Shown here: one piece after another, positions 14,270 through 27,330 of the stretch
How positions within the stretch are numbered: position 1 is the first letter of the stretch
Layout of the letters: every line of letters begins with the position of its first letter
Assembly: GCA_025200525.1 (NCBI GenBank)
Contig: CM045758.1
Span: 6,506,580-6,570,579, forward strand
Reading direction: 5' to 3'
Origin: Camellia lanceoleosa
Lineage: Eukaryota; Streptophyta; Magnoliopsida; Ericales; Theaceae
DNA length: 64,000 bases
The notes under the pieces: generated by a model
Databases searched by the model: none
Told to the model about the DNA's origin: nothing
The model's input: only the letters and a program-made list of their open reading frames with translations
Translations under genes and position numbers: made by a program

Positions 14270-15927
14270 TCAAGGTGGAAGCTAAAACCTAGACAAAACA
14301 TTTGCTAAAGAAAAAAGTTATATAACATACTAACTGATCTGCTAACATCAACACTGTTTTCAGAGGGAACTTCCGTTTGCAATAGTTGAACAAATCTTCA
14401 AGACTAGGCCCAAGACTGTCAATAACCATGACATTGTACTCGCCCTCAAGTCCAAACCACTTGAGATGGGGAATTCCAGCTTTAAAGTAAATGCAGTATT
14501 TCAGACAAAATTGATTTATATCTAACACAAATATATCTTTGTTGCCGTAATATTATGAATTACTATACTGAATCACAAAATTAAAACACGTTCCTAGAGA
14601 AGCCAAAGCACCAAACAACAACTGGAACTTACTTCCTCCTTGCAGAAGCATGTATAATTTGGATTCATAATGAAGCTGAGGGTGCTTGGTTTTTGCAGGT
14701 TCCTGGAAATTTCAAACCAAAAAAGCAAATAAATAAATAAATGTAAAGACCTCGTTAATTTTCATGTAGTAAATAGGGGAAATCAATTCATAATTGTCAG
14801 CACCAAAAGCAAAGAAGCTAATTAGGTAGCATGTCTGTAATAACTGCGTGGTATCATTACTTTCACAACAAAAATGGCTCAATGATATATTAACATATGG
14901 TTCCACTGTCCGCTATGAAAATGAGACCACAAGTTTAGGTACATGGGAATGGAACAACAAACAGGGAGACTCAACCGTCATTTGAGATCTCCCCCAATGT
15001 AACCGTGTCCACCAAATATGACAATAATAAGAGTATGGGATAGTGTCCGACACCCATACCCAAGTTAGACGTTTAGATCCTCTAATTTTAAGATGTTTGA
15101 AGAACAATATGTTCACATTTGCTAGCATATAAGCATTTCTAACTTCTCACACGAATTAAAGATGTATATTCCATATTATTTCTAAATCTTATTTAATTTG
15201 TAGTACATTTCTAAATAATTTATATTTAATCTAAGAATATTAAACAAAATGCATTGTATTTAAGTGTTTACGACGTACCTCTATACCCATTCCCAATTTG
15301 GATACATATACCAATATTCTAAAATTTGGGTTTAGGAAGATCTAATGCTTGGACTCATGCCCGATACTCATACTCAAGTCCATGTAACACACGGTTTACT
15401 ATAACTAACCACTGCTTCTTCTTCTTTTTTCTCATCTACACCTGCTTTTTTTATTTTTTGTTTTTCTATGAGTGATTTCTCTTCTACACCTGCTCAGAGC
15501 ACTGAATATGAATTCCCTGTTAAATTGGTTTAGTAAAAACATTACCAAATGGAAGTTTGTAAACGAGCAGAATTTAGCATGGAAACAGATGCAAGTATTA
15601 TTGTTTAGTAATCAATTATTCAGTTGCAATACATGAAAACAATAACAATAAAATATACATCTAATCTCAAAATACTTTACAAGATAGTTAAGTATAAGAC
15701 ACGTACCAGCTTAACTGCAACTTCCTCTCCATTCTGTATGTTAACACCTAAATCAATCGCCCACAACACAATAAATTTTTCAGAATAACATGTACAATAA
15801 CAACATCAAAACAAATGTCAAGAAAGCAAAATAAGATACAATATGAACATACCCAAATAGAGCTCCCCAAAAGATCCACTGCCAATCTTCCGCCCAGCTT
15901 GAATTTACCACCAATAACATGATCCAT

Positions 15928-16450
15928 GATAAAACTTAACACAAACTCACTAACCCGGTTGCACAAAAAAATCCAAATGGTATTAACCTTTTTCAACCAG
16001 TTAGGTCCAAACCCTTCTCCCCCATTCACATTTGATTCTTTTGAAATTTGAATTAAACCCAAATTCACAATACCAATTGACCAAAGGTTATTGCTTCAAT
16101 CAACCCAACAATGAATTTTATCCAAAAGAATCATATCCCATAAAGAATATACAACTAAAAAACAACAACAACATTGACCATTGAACAACATACAGGTATC
16201 TAACCAACCTCAAATCAGCCAGATCTCCAAGCAACACGGACCCATATTCCCCAAAGAAAAATAATTACAAATTAACCTCCCAGCTCTCAACCAAAGCCCT
16301 AATTGTGACCAAACCAAACCACATTGCTCAAAAACAACAAGATTCAATCAAAATGAATGAAATTAAAACTATGTAGCAAATAAAAAATCTATGGACAATC
16401 AGAGTGACATAAATTGAAGATTTTGGAAAGACTGAGAGAGGAGAGGAGAG
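15928..16450 (-). other. presumed upstream leader of the kinase pseudogene
   Basis: AT-rich sequence directly upstream of the kinase start codon. The CT-rich minus strand at about 16425-16455 suggests a 5' leader. No TATA box was assigned with confidence. Confidence 0.3.
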
Positions 16451-16932
16451 GAAAATGGGTTTATTTGGGGGTGGGTTGTTGTTTTTGAATTAAATTGTTT
16501 TATGGAATCAAAGAAAACATTTTTTTGCTTCTTCTTCCTCCTCCTCTTCTTTTTTTTTTTTTTTTTGGGATTGATGTTTTGTTTATTTTTTGACAGTGAA
16601 GAAAGGAGGACCTTTACTTGGCTTTCCCAACCTCAGCCTCCCACGACGTGCCAAATGGGTGTCTGCTTATGCGTTTGCTCGGACCTGTGATTGCATATAC
16701 TGCCTATATACCCTGTAAAACAATCATAATAAATAAATAAATAAATAATTATTGTGAAAAAACAGCTTTGGCTATACTTGTAATATTATAACATTATTAT
16801 TAATTTCATTTATTATATAAATTATAAATATTTAAAATTTTTAAAATTATATCATCTCAACTATTAATACATTAATTTATAGAGATAACCCTATTATTGT
16901 TTGTTCCTACAAGGCGTGTATTTGAGTTTGAG

Positions 16933-16973
<41 letters not shown>

Positions 16974-18045
16974 GAGATGGGTACATATGACATTCTTGTG
17001 TGGGTATCCTCCACCCCATCATGGGTCAGTTCGGGCCAATGCCTGTCTTATAAATTTTTATTCTCTATTTGGTTTTAATTTTTTAAAAATTAATTTTTTA
17101 TTTTCACATTATTTTTTAAAAATTATTTTTTAAAAAAAATACATCTTACTTACATGTATTTAACAAATTAAATATTTATAAAAAATTATTTTAAAAAATC
17201 ACTAAATACACAAAAATATGAAAATATACTAAAATTTCTCTTATATTTTTTGTATTTAGTAAATTTTTTTAAGATTTTTTATTAATATTATACTTTTTAG
17301 ATGTATTTATGTTTGGTGTATCTAAAAATTAAAAAAATTCTTAAAATATTATAAAAAATTCAGTGAAAACAAAACAAAAAAAATTACAAAAAAAAAAAAA
17401 TCAATTTTCTGAAAAATAAATCTTGAAAGTTGAAACCAAACAATCTATTGTTTTTCATTTTTGGGAAACTTACCAATAGATATATACACAAAATTCAAAA
17501 TCTATTTAGTCTCAAAATAAAATACTTGTACTAATTAGTCTTACATATTTTTAATTGTTACTAAAATATCCTCTTTTTTTAATTGAAATACGTTGCTACA
17601 TCTCACCACTGTCGAACTTCTATCAACGGTCACCGGAGACTCGCGGAATGTTCAACATTGAGAAGTGATTATCACTAGAAATTCGTCGAAGTATAGTTGG
17701 GTTCACTGGAAGTCGTCAGAATGTTCAGAATATTACTGAGAAAAATAAATAAATTAAGAAATTAAAGCAAAAAAATATAGCAACATGTGCTAAAAATTGA
17801 CAAACTAAAAGAAGGGAAAATAAAGAAAATAAAAAAAAAAAAAAGAAAGAGAAAGAAACGTGAACAACAAACAGCAACAATAAGAAGAAAAAAAATTGTT
17901 ATTTTCAATTTTGTAAGGTTTAAACAAATAATATCCAATATTGAAAAAATCGAAAAGCAAGTTTTGAAACTATAAAATATTATAGTTTCAAAGTATGATT
18001 TTATTAAGGATTTATCCTTATTAATCAAACTAAAAACATGCTATG
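16451..18045. other. AT-rich intergenic sequence with homopolymers
   Basis: Contains long poly-T runs (about 16550-16566 and 16935-16970) and A-rich tracts (about 17390-17400 and 17828-17845). The open frames here are homopolymer artefacts. No gene recognised. Confidence 0.6.
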
Positions 18046-18580
18046 TGTGGAGACATAATTTTTGAATGACAACACGTGGCCGAGGTCGTACCGGAGTACC
18101 AGCCAATGTGCCACGTGTCCTGGTCATAACGCCGAGATAATCTCGGCTAGGCCGAGGTTATCTGCGAAGATACCGGAATCCAGGATAAGCGAATAAGGGA
18201 CAAGAGTTCTAGAATAAGAAAGGACTTCAGTTTGAATAAAGATAAGACTCTTAGAGAGTTTATCCCAATCTAACTGGGAGTCTAGGATTAGCATTAGGCC
18301 AGAATCCATTGAAGCTAGGCTTCGATTGGGATTAAGTCAGTGTTGGCTATAAAAGAAAGGCACCCTCGTGGGTCTAAGGTACGCCTTTTGTATTTTGAAT
18401 AGTGAGTTAAGCACTTTTGCTATCTTTGAGAGATAATCGACTTGATCATCTGAGTGCCCCGAGTGGACGAACTACCATCGTAATCTTTTCTTTTTGTTGA
18501 CAGTCGTTGGGCTTAATTTATTCTGCCGTTGTTCTCCACCGAGTACCTATTTGGCGGTGTGGTCGAAATTGACACACACA
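18046..18580 (+). mobile_element. LTR of an old Ty3/gypsy element (outer layer of the nest)
   Basis: About 535 bp beginning 'tgtggagacataa' and ending 'ttgacacacaca'. It contains 'ctataaaag' (TATA box, about 18347-18355) upstream of a leader and is directly followed by 'atttggtcagtttatggga', a decayed primer-binding site. A gag frame starts 35 bp further on. The exact 5' edge (18044, 18046 or 18048) is uncertain because of a TGTG run. Confidence 0.7.
18348..18355 (+). promoter_or_regulatory. TATA box of the outer-element LTR
   Basis: The sequence tataaaag lies two thirds of the way through the LTR, the usual place for the U3 promoter. Confidence 0.5.
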
Positions 18581-18614
18581 ATTTGGTCAGTTTATGGGAA
18601 CGAAAGAAGAATAG

Positions 18615-19371
18615 ATGGCCAACGCATTTAACGGAAAGAAAAGGTTGGGGACGACATCCTCATCGAGTGGTAAATATATTGACCTTGACGTCGAGGAAAA
18701 TAATTGCAACGAAGAAACTCGGATCCAAATCACGAGAAAAGACGTCGACAAGGAAGGCGACGTACTAAAGAAATCAAACCGAAGTGGGTATTATAACGAG
18801 GACAACCTCTAGGTATGGAAAGATAGATGCCTGTGGAGGGACGAAGAGATGAAGGGAATGGCAGACAAATTGGCAAACCTACAAACGGTCGTCAATTTCA
18901 TGATGCAAAACAACGTCATGCAGCCACCGTTCCCATTACAAGACAAGTCGATTCCAGCGGCCAAGAACAATGCCCAGAAGAGAGGGCAGAAAGCAGTCCC
19001 TGTTGCCCCCCAGCACGACAGAATTAAGGGACATTCTCACCGACTTTAGCGGGAGGTCGGGCATGAGAAATCAACAAGAAGAGAATCCTAGAAGACACGT
19101 CGTATCAAAGAAGATGACCCCAAAGAACATCAGCATGTTCAAGAGAAGGAACTCTGTTTCAACGCAACTAACGGAGAGAAATCCAAGAGGACTCACAATG
19201 ACACCGGAAGCAACGCGCCGAAAAGGCTGAAATCTAGAGATAGCCGAGCCCCTAGACGGACCAAGAAGGATCTGAGGGATTACCTCCAGAGGAAGCAACA
19301 AAATGCCAAGGTAACCTCTCCAGTCAAACCGAGAACGTCGTTTTCGGTAGAGTTAGACAAATTTAAGGCCC
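18615..19371 (+). pseudogene. gag: gag of the outer Ty3/gypsy element, left half
   Basis: The frame opens with MANAFNGKKRLG at 18615 and runs to a stop near 18812. Gag-like reading resumes in shifted frames (MADKLANLQTVVNFMMQNN from about 18849) and continues with stops and frameshifts to 19371. There it is cut by a solo LTR; the target duplication GGCCC occupies 19367-19371. The gag core continues at 44462, about 25 kb away. Gag would package element RNA; this copy is broken by several frame changes as well as by the insertion. Confidence 0.7.
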
Positions 19372-22329
19372 TGTAGACACCCCATTTTTGACCGACCTTA
19401 AGACTCAGACGTCACCGATTGAGCTCTTGGTGATGTTGCATATTGTGCTCGTCCTAAGGTTGCGGAGTTTTGGCTGCGAGCCTTGCCTCCGAACTCTTTT
19501 ATGATTTGCCTCGGTTTGCGAACCAGGCCTAGTTTTCTCTGTTTTCTCTTCCCGAAGGGAGGGAGAGGTCTCGTAGACCATCTCTCAATAGCTGTAGGCT
19601 ACGTTTCGTGTTCGTAGGCCATTTTTCCCGTTTGGAGCCCGATTTTTAGCTGGATTGGCCGAGTACCTGGGTTCAGGACCGCCTAACCACCTCCGTTTGC
19701 TCCAGTTTTTGGTATACACCTTATTTTCTCCCTTTTGAGGGACACTGTGGCCTGATCGACCAACTTCCTGGTCGAACGCCACCTCCGGTGCTTAACAGCC
19801 CATTTTCGGGGCCTCAAGCCGCGCGTTTCGGTCCCTGAACCTTCGTTTTGCATCCGTTTTGGTTCATTTTTTGTGGAGACCTTATTTTCATTGTTAGGAA
19901 GCTTGTAGGAGGGTGGGAGGCCAGTAATTATTCTGAAAAGCCAGCTTTATTTCTTCATCGCTCTCCGTCGCCCGTTTTCCTCACTTGAAAGCCAATGTTG
20001 ACCACCCCTAGCCCACTTTCTTTGGCCCTAAACCACATATTTGTGTTGTACACACCTAGGAGGCCACCAATATTGGGTAGCCGACCAATAATTGCACCTG
20101 AACCTTTTGAACCTCTCTAAAAAATGGGTTTTTCTCTCTCCTGGTTCACATTCTCTGGGTTTCAACCACATATTTGTGTTGTACACACATGGGAGGCCAC
20201 CAAGTTGGGGTGGCCAAAGAATCATTCTTGACCCTTTTGACCCCTGGTCGGCCGGCCATAGGGGGTGGCCGGTCGGCCACCTGAACCTTCTGAACCTGGT
20301 CGGCCAGAACCCTCTCTCCAAGTGTGTTCCAGCTGTGTAATTTGTTTCCCCCCAGATTTTATATCCGGGGGGCTGCCTTTTGGGCGGGAAATTTGAATTT
20401 GATTTCCCCCCCTTTCCTTGCCTCTCTCCCTCTTTATAACCAGCACCTCTCCACCATTTTGAGGGGTTGAAAAATCAGTTGGAGCATTATACACATACCC
20501 TCCATATATCTCTCATTCATACCTCCAAACCCTAAGGTTCTTGCACCATTTCTACACCACCTCCAAGCCTATCAATCTACACTCTATTCCAGAAACTTGG
20601 AGGCTCTTTCTAGAGGCTAGGAGCACCATTCCTTGGTCCAAAAGCTGCTGAAGACTTAGGCAACAAGGGTAAGCTTCTTTTCCCTCTTTTTTGGCCCTAT
20701 TTTGCATGCAATCTTAGCCTTTGTTGCTTACATTTTTGGGCTCCGACCTAAATTGAAAATAGTCATATTTTGAACTCCTTTTCATGTTTGATCAAGGACC
20801 TCTTGCTGTTTGAGGTCTCCTACTATCACTTTCCTCTTTAACTCTCTTTTAGGCCTATTTTTGCATAGTATTTTAGGCTTATTTGTGAGCTGTTTTGGAT
20901 TTGGTCATAAACTGTAAAATATCTTTTTTTGAGCTCCTATTCAACTTTGTTTAAGGGCTCTCCTCTGTTTGAGGCCAGAGCTATCACTTGTCTCTTTATC
21001 CCTCTTTTAGGCCCATTTCTTGCATGATAGTTTAGCCTCACTTGTGTTTATTTTTGTGACTTGATGTAAACTATAAAGCACCTTGTTTTGAGCCCCTCTT
21101 CAACTTTGTTGAAGGGCTCCTTGCCATTTGGGGCCAGCTTTTGTCCCTTGTCTCTATTCTCTCTTTTAGGGCCTTTTTTGCATGATAGATTAGCCCTATT
21201 TGTGCTCACTTTTGAGATTTGTAAAAAGGTTTTTTTTGACATCATCTTCATGTTTTATTAAGGGCATTTTCTTATTTGGGGTCACATGCTTCCTTATACG
21301 CTTGATTGTATCCTATTTTGAGCCTTACACCTAAGCTCCAATTGCATGCTTTGTTTGGCCTTTTAGCCATTGAAATCTAGTGGATTTTCGGTGGCTAAAA
21401 CACTGTTTTGAGCCTCCAAATCAGAGGGGGGTGACCCCCTCTCACCTTGACTTGTTTGGTGGTCATTTTGGCCTTCCAAAGAGGCCCTATCTTGCATGCT
21501 TTTTTGACTGATTTTGGGGCCAATTTGGTGAGTTTTGGGACTACCATATTTGATTTTCAGAGTTGTATATACCATGCCAAATGTCTACCTTGTATATGCT
21601 TAATAATCCCTTGCATAGCCCTCTAAAGGAGCTCATCATTTTTGCATGTGTTGGCTTCATTTCAGTGGTTATTTGGGCATATTTTGGCATGTTTTGTTCA
21701 CTGATTTTTGATGGTTTGGTGAGATTCCACTTGCTTCATATACTTTCCATGTAAACCATGTTTGCTAGTCAAAGTTGCATGCCATTTTAAGCCATCTTGC
21801 TAGCACTTTTTGGCCTTGCTTTAAACTGGAAAAATGCGTGTTTTGGGACTTCCTTGATTCTGTCTTCATGCTTCATGTTCAAATAATGCATGCTTTGTAT
21901 AGCTATAAGTCATTCCATGTGCCTAGTTTTGAATTTCGGGGTTCATCTCATGCATCGGGTGCCATATTGCCATGTTTCGGGGCTGTTTAGCATCATGATT
22001 TAGTGCTAAAATTTGCATGTTTGCATACCATGTTCCATGCCTTGCCATGCTTTGGTAGAGTGGCATTTTGTGCCTTAGGGTCAGTCATCGGTTTGCATGC
22101 ATGTATACACACATTTCGAGTGTCTCATTTTCATCGCATGGCTACTAATGTGAGTGCGGCTAAGGTCCACTCATGTTGGTGTAAGTCCATTGTGCATTGT
22201 GTATGCCATTTCATTTCATAGCATTGTGTATGCTAGGTTGTATGTTAGCGCATTGTGTATGCCATGTTACCTCGTGCATCGTGCATGCCATTTCATAGCA
22301 TTGTGCATGTTAGGTTGTATCTTAGTTGC
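19372..22329 (+). mobile_element. solo LTR (middle layer), left part
   Basis: Starts with the TGTAGACACC terminus also used by the Tat element inside it. It is preceded by GGCCC (19367-19371), and the far end of the same LTR (44461) is followed by GGCCC (44462-44466), a perfect 5-bp target duplication. With both LTR ends flanked directly by host gag sequence, this is a solo LTR of about 4.6 kb, left after recombination between two LTRs. It is related to, but clearly diverged from, the LTRs at 22330 and 38825. The Tat element inserted after 22329. It has its own GC-motif cluster at about 20240-20315. Confidence 0.85.
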
Positions 22330-22551
22330 TGTAGACACCCCATTTTTGACCTTCCTCGAGACTTGGACGTCACCGCTTGAACACTCGGTGATTATCCATG
22401 TTTGTGTTCGTCTCGAGTTCCCAGAGGTCTCAGCTGCGCGCCTTACCCCAGGACCTCCTGACTCGTCTGTTCCGTGTTCGGTTTTGGCACCAAACACTTG
22501 TGTTTTTGCCTTAAAGGGCAGGGAATGGCTTGTTGGCCATCCCCACATCCC

Positions 22552-22695
22552 ACCGGCCCTCCCTTGTCATCACCGGCTGCATATGTGTGCCACCGGCCAT
22601 TATTGGCCATTATTTCTTAAAAATAATGGCCGGTCGGCACTATATTTGGCCGACTGGCACTTTATTGTGCCGATGACCTATTTGGTTGGCCGATG
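22552..22695 (+). promoter_or_regulatory. 20-bp-phased GC-motif array, LTR block 1
   Basis: ACCGGC begins at 22552, 22572 and 22592, and GCCGGT, GCCGAC, GCCGAT and GCCGAT begin at 22629, 22649, 22669 and 22689. Every step is 20 bp except the central one. The first three motifs are reverse complements of the GCCGGT type, so the block is mirror-arranged around a hairpin (stem ACCGGCCATTATT). The spacers are unlike each other. The same layout recurs in the 3' LTR at 39047, 39067, 39087, 39114, 39134, 39154 and 39174. A binding role is inferred. Confidence 0.75.
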
Positions 22696-22949
22696 ACCCT
22701 TCTGCACCCTTGGGGCTTATGCATACCAAATTGTTCCAAATTGGAATGCACCAACACCACTCCCATACACGGGAGGAGTCTTGTGAGCCTTTGACCCCCC
22801 TAACCTCCTAGAAGGTTGACCCCTTTTGGCCAAGCTCCTTGGGGAAGCTTGCCCAGCTGTCTTAGCTTCTCCAAGAAGCCAAGACCCCTTTGCACCCCTT
22901 GACCCTTTCTCTTTAGCTTAGCCATTAAGTTTCTTGGCTTTGTTTTGCC

Positions 22950-22957
22950 TATATAAG
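22950..22957 (+). promoter_or_regulatory. TATA box of the Tat 5' LTR
   Basis: The sequence tatataag is followed by a CT-rich stretch and is conserved in the 3' LTR at 39437-39444. It lies about 620 bp into the LTR, so most of this LTR is downstream R-U5. Confidence 0.6.
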
Positions 22958-24866
22958 CATCATGCCTCTCCCTTTGTCAAGGGTTAGCCATTTTGGAAAG
23001 AAAACCAGAGCTCATATATATCTATATATCTATCATATATCCCCTTTCTCTAGATTTTTCCTCTCTCCCTTCTTGTGTGTGTGTTTTTAGGCTTAAAAGT
23101 GCATTTTGACCTTACTTTTGCACTAATACGCACACCATTACACCTTGCTCCGAGATTGAGAGGCTTAGAGGGTTGATTCTTGAGCTTTTGGACTGATTTT
23201 GATCAATAGAAGGTGGCTGGATCATTTGTTCTTCAAGGGTTCTTCAAGGGTAAGTATTTTACTTTAGTTTCCCCAAACTTGCACTAGATTTCTACCTGTC
23301 TTGTATGCTGATTTGGGTCTTGTGTGTAACATAAAAAAGTCTTATATTTTTGTGCTTAAGAACTTCCATTGAGGTCATTTTGTGGTTCGAGTTCAAACTC
23401 ACCCTCTTAGGCCTTATTTGGCCCCTTTTGGTGTTTCCTTTGTGAGACTTTGTTTGCTTGAGTGTTTGGTTCCTTTTTCCAATGAAATCCAGTGGATTTT
23501 TAGTGGTAAAGGAGAGGGTTTGAAGTCTTGTATAGGGGAGGGACACCCCTTTTCCCTTTGTCCCTCTTTACCTTGGTTTTTGGCTTTAAAAGGCAACATG
23601 CATGCTTGCTTGTTTTTGGCTTCATTTTAGAGTTTTTTTGGGTGTTTTGGATCATGTTATATCTCTGTTTTTGGTTGAATTTGTACCCCCTAGCATGCAT
23701 CTTATACTTGCTTTGTAATGCTCAACTTTGCCTAAAAATGTGCCATGTGTTTAACCTTGTATATCCTCATGTTTTAGCTTAGCTTATTGGAGCTTTTGGT
23801 CATGATTTGCCATGCTTTAGGTCTGTTGGCCACTGATTTTGCCATGTTTGGCATGCTTGATGAAGTTGCTTTGCATTATGGCTTGTAAGCCTTGAGTATG
23901 TGATCCATGAACATGCATCGGTTAGGCTATTTAGGTGATTTGGAATCATTTAACATGCTATTTCAGTCCCTATACCATGCTTATATGCCTCCATTCGTCA
24001 TTTCTTTCATGCTTTGAAGTGTTGTAATCTTGTGCCTTAAAGGATGATCATTGGGCATGCGTGTATGTTTAGGCATTTGGGCTGCCATATCATTGGATTT
24101 TGGGGTGTGTTTTGGTGCCATGAAGCTCTGTTTTTGGCCTAATAATCCATGCCATAAGTGGTCTTGGAAGTGGTAGTTGAATGCTCCCTTTATGCCTTAA
24201 TCTTGGGCCCATTAACTTGCATGCTTATTGAGCATTTTGTCCATGGTTTTAGGCACTTTTGGCCACTGTTTTGGGGTGGATTGAGGTCTGCCCCTTTATG
24301 GTTTAAGCCCACTATTGCATGCTTGTCTCATGTTCCTTGCATGATTGTTTCACTAGATGTTGTAGCATGATGATCCTATTGCTTAGATTGTCCATGTTCG
24401 CATTGCATTTGCACCTTGCATGTTTAGCATTACATACTTGCCATGATAGGTTGCATTGCATTTGACGTGCCTTGCTTCTTAGCCTTAGGATGCATTGCTG
24501 AGCCATGTTTACATAACATGCATTGCATTACTTGGTTTAGAGTGTCAAACCAAGTGTGAGAAATGAGAGGTGTTTGTATTTTAAGTGACAAAACACATCT
24601 CAATTCTCATGTCACCAAGGCCCTTGACTTTGACATGATAGGGTCTTGATCCTCATTTGTGTGTTGCATTGATTTCCATTGAATTGCAATCTTGGTCTCT
24701 TAGGCCATCATGCATCAAAATGCATAATTGGTGGCCCAAGGACCAAGGGCCATGCTTCCTTGAGTCCCATACATGATAGGAAACATGGCCATGCTTACAT
24801 ATGCCTAAAATTCCATGCCATACATCGTCGTCTTGTTGCTATAAAACTGCCTTCTACAGAATTTTT

Positions 24867-24975
24867 CACGACCGGCAGTATAGAGTGCCGACCGGCCATT
24901 GGTGTGTGGCCGATGACCTCATGAGCAGCCGATGGACATTTTACATGGCCGGTGGCCCTTTCATCCAGCCGATGG
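24867..24975 (+). promoter_or_regulatory. 20-bp-phased GC-motif array, LTR block 2
   Basis: GCCG-type motifs begin at 24867 (decayed), 24887, 24909, 24928, 24948 and 24968, with steps of 20, 22, 19, 20 and 20 bp. The 3' LTR copy has them at 41360, 41380, 41402, 41421, 41441 and 41461. Motif types and order resemble the internal block at 36784-36892. Confidence 0.75.
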
Positions 24976-26353
24976 TGTGAAGCAGTGTGCATAGAAGGTA
25001 TCCTGGGGCTTTGGCAGTCTTTGGAGAGGCAGGACAGTGAAAACAGAGGCGACAGTGGTATGGTGCGGGTTTTCCAGGCAAGACGGATCGAACATGCATC
25101 ATTCGTGCATCCCGAGGCGGAGCTGAGGCCCCCTTCTTTTTACATTTGATCTAATTTGATGAATAGAATTTTTATAATAATTCATTATGTATTTGGACTG
25201 TGTTATTCAGGACTGTATATTCTTTTAGTCCCTCTGTGTGAGAGCGTATTTGTAATAAGTGTGCGTAAGTGTGTGCATGTCTTCCAATCCCACGTCTTTC
25301 TCCCCTTTTATTTACCTGCTTATGATGGTAGATTAGGGCACATTTAAATTAGCATACCTTATGCAATGCATGTGTGCATTCATGCATTTATCTTACATAC
25401 ACCGGGCTCGGTACATCACATTAACTGCATTATACTTCAATTCCAAATTGAATATGTGTTATTTGTAACATTTTACATGCCATGTTTAGGATAGTCGAGC
25501 CGGTCTAGATTGCATCCTTGCCTGTGTTGCATTAGCCACTTAACATGAACTAGGAACATGCATGATTACTAACTAGTTTTTGTTTTGGCTTGGAGTACTA
25601 GGTGAGTTTTTGTGCTTTAGCATATCGCATGTGTGTGAATGTTAATATGACAGTATGCATACCATGCGGCTAAGTGCTTATGTGATATAACTGCTTGAAT
25701 GCCTGTGGATGGAGGCCGAATTGCCTGAATTGGGATAATACATTAAAACTGTGAGTTTTAAGCCCACTAGGCAGTGGCAAAATCGTCTTTTCTAAAAGCC
25801 CACTTGAGGGTGGCAAAACTTACATTTTAGCCTACTTACGAGTAGCAAACCACTTTCAAAACAAACATGAGATGTTTTGTCCCAACTTAGGAGATTTGGT
25901 CTATACTTGTTTGCTGTGCGCATAACATAGTAAATCTAGGCTAATAACCGGAATAAGAACACATAACGTTTTCAAAATTGGATATCATGATTAGTAGAGG
26001 CCTTGGTCTTCGCAAGTAGAGGGTGCTCATAGTGACCTTTCCCAATCGTACCCAAGTTCCCGAGCCGAGGCAACTTTGGTGATGATTTTACACGTGGCCT
26101 TTGGCACCGAGTCAGGGTTTCCTAAATTTTCCCATTTAAAAAATATTTAGGTGGCGACTCTGTATCTGTCAAAGCAGTCCATGTTTGGCACTTCTTTCAA
26201 AATCTGTTTTTTTCTCAAAACGATTTGCTGGATTTGGACTCTTTGGTTCAGATTTAAGAACCGTGACAATTTGAGTCCTGAATTGTAGTAGACCCACAAA
26301 CGAACAAGACGGGAGTCATCCTCCCGGAGCGTTCGGGGATGTCTATAGTTTCT

Positions 26354-26371
26354 GGCGACTCTGCTGGGGAT
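26354..26371 (+). promoter_or_regulatory. primer-binding site of the Tat element
   Basis: TGGCGACTCTGCTGGGGA lies 5 bp after the 5' LTR. It is the primer-site type found in Tat/Ogre elements, usually assigned to tRNA-Arg; I give the tRNA identity from memory of the lineage, not from an alignment. Confidence 0.75.
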
Positions 26372-27330
26372 TTTATAGAGCTTGACTTGAACTCGTGATA
26401 TCCTGTTTTGATTTCATTTATGTGTCTCTTTGCATTGCATGTGCATTGGTGCGCCTAGGATACCGTGTTAGCCATCTGCTATTCCTGAGCGGTTTGCCAG
26501 AGGCTTGACTTTGTCAAAGCATGCCATAAGGCTGACCAGTTGCGGGCTTTGCCAGTATAGGAACACAAACCCCGGTTTTACCGGGGCACCCTTTTCGACC
26601 ATTCGACCTAGTGCATATTCGGAATCCATAGTGACCATTCCAAACTAGGACAGGTTGCTTACCCGATCATAGGTTGTTTGAAACCGCTATGTGCGTAGTG
26701 AAACCCTAGCTCCTGACAAAATAGGACAGGGAAACCCTACCCCAACATAGGGGTGTTTTGGCTCTCTTTTACATGCTATGTGCTTTTAGAGTGTATCTCT
26801 ACAGGGAATGCATGTATCAGATTGCAAGTCTGAGTATCAGGCCTACGGGCATCAGTCTTTGGGGAATCAGTTCTACCTGAGGGTATCAGTTTTGGGACAG
26901 TTATTTGAGGAACAGTGATCAGTATTTGGGGGACAGTATGTTCAGTTTATTCGCAACATGTTTTGATACCCAACCATGTGTTGTATGTTTATTTTACGCC
27001 GTTACGCTGTCCGATTGTCTATTTATTTATACGCTTTATTTTATCTTTTTTGCTAGGGTAGTTGAGCACAATTGCTTCCAACCCAGCAGATATTCCCCAA
27101 GCACTCTGGACTAGAGGTCGTCGACTCCATCGATCTGAGGATCTAGTAAACGGACAACCAGTGTACCACTCTCTACCCCCGGTTACTAGACGGAGGTCAG
27201 CTAGGCAGAAGGCATTAGTTCAGCAGTCAGTACAGAGGGCTTTGTCTACCCCACCCGTGTCTGAGGGGATCAGACTCCGCCTCCTCTGAAAAGGGAACAT
27301 GCACCGATAACTCAGTCAGAGCAGAACAGT
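26372..27330 (+). other. leader between primer site and gag
   Basis: Untranslated leader. A 75-codon open frame at 27062-27289, rich in Arg, Ser and Pro (MSTIASNPADIPQALW), lies in another frame than gag. It could be a shifted gag N-terminus or chance. Confidence 0.5.

Larger units (their letters stand above)
22330..26348 (+). repeat. 5' LTR of the Tat element
   Basis: 4019 bp, from TGTAGACACC to GATGTCTATA; the end is the decayed counterpart of GACGTCTACA in the 3' LTR. A U3 TATA box is at about 22950. It carries two blocks of 20-bp-phased GC motifs (22552-22695 and 24867-24975) and one imperfect hairpin (22592-22634). The open frame at 22154-22696 runs across the LTR junction and is not a gene. 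Confidence 0.92.

Noticed and set aside
16897..18028. Several Phe- or Lys-rich open frames
   Set aside because: Products of poly-T and poly-A tracts.
22154..22696. 180-codon open frame at the start of the Tat 5' LTR, with a 183-codon partner at 38610-39161
   Set aside because: Its first part lies outside the LTR in unrelated sequence, and its LTR part is shared only because the LTRs are copies; it spans the phased array and has no domain.
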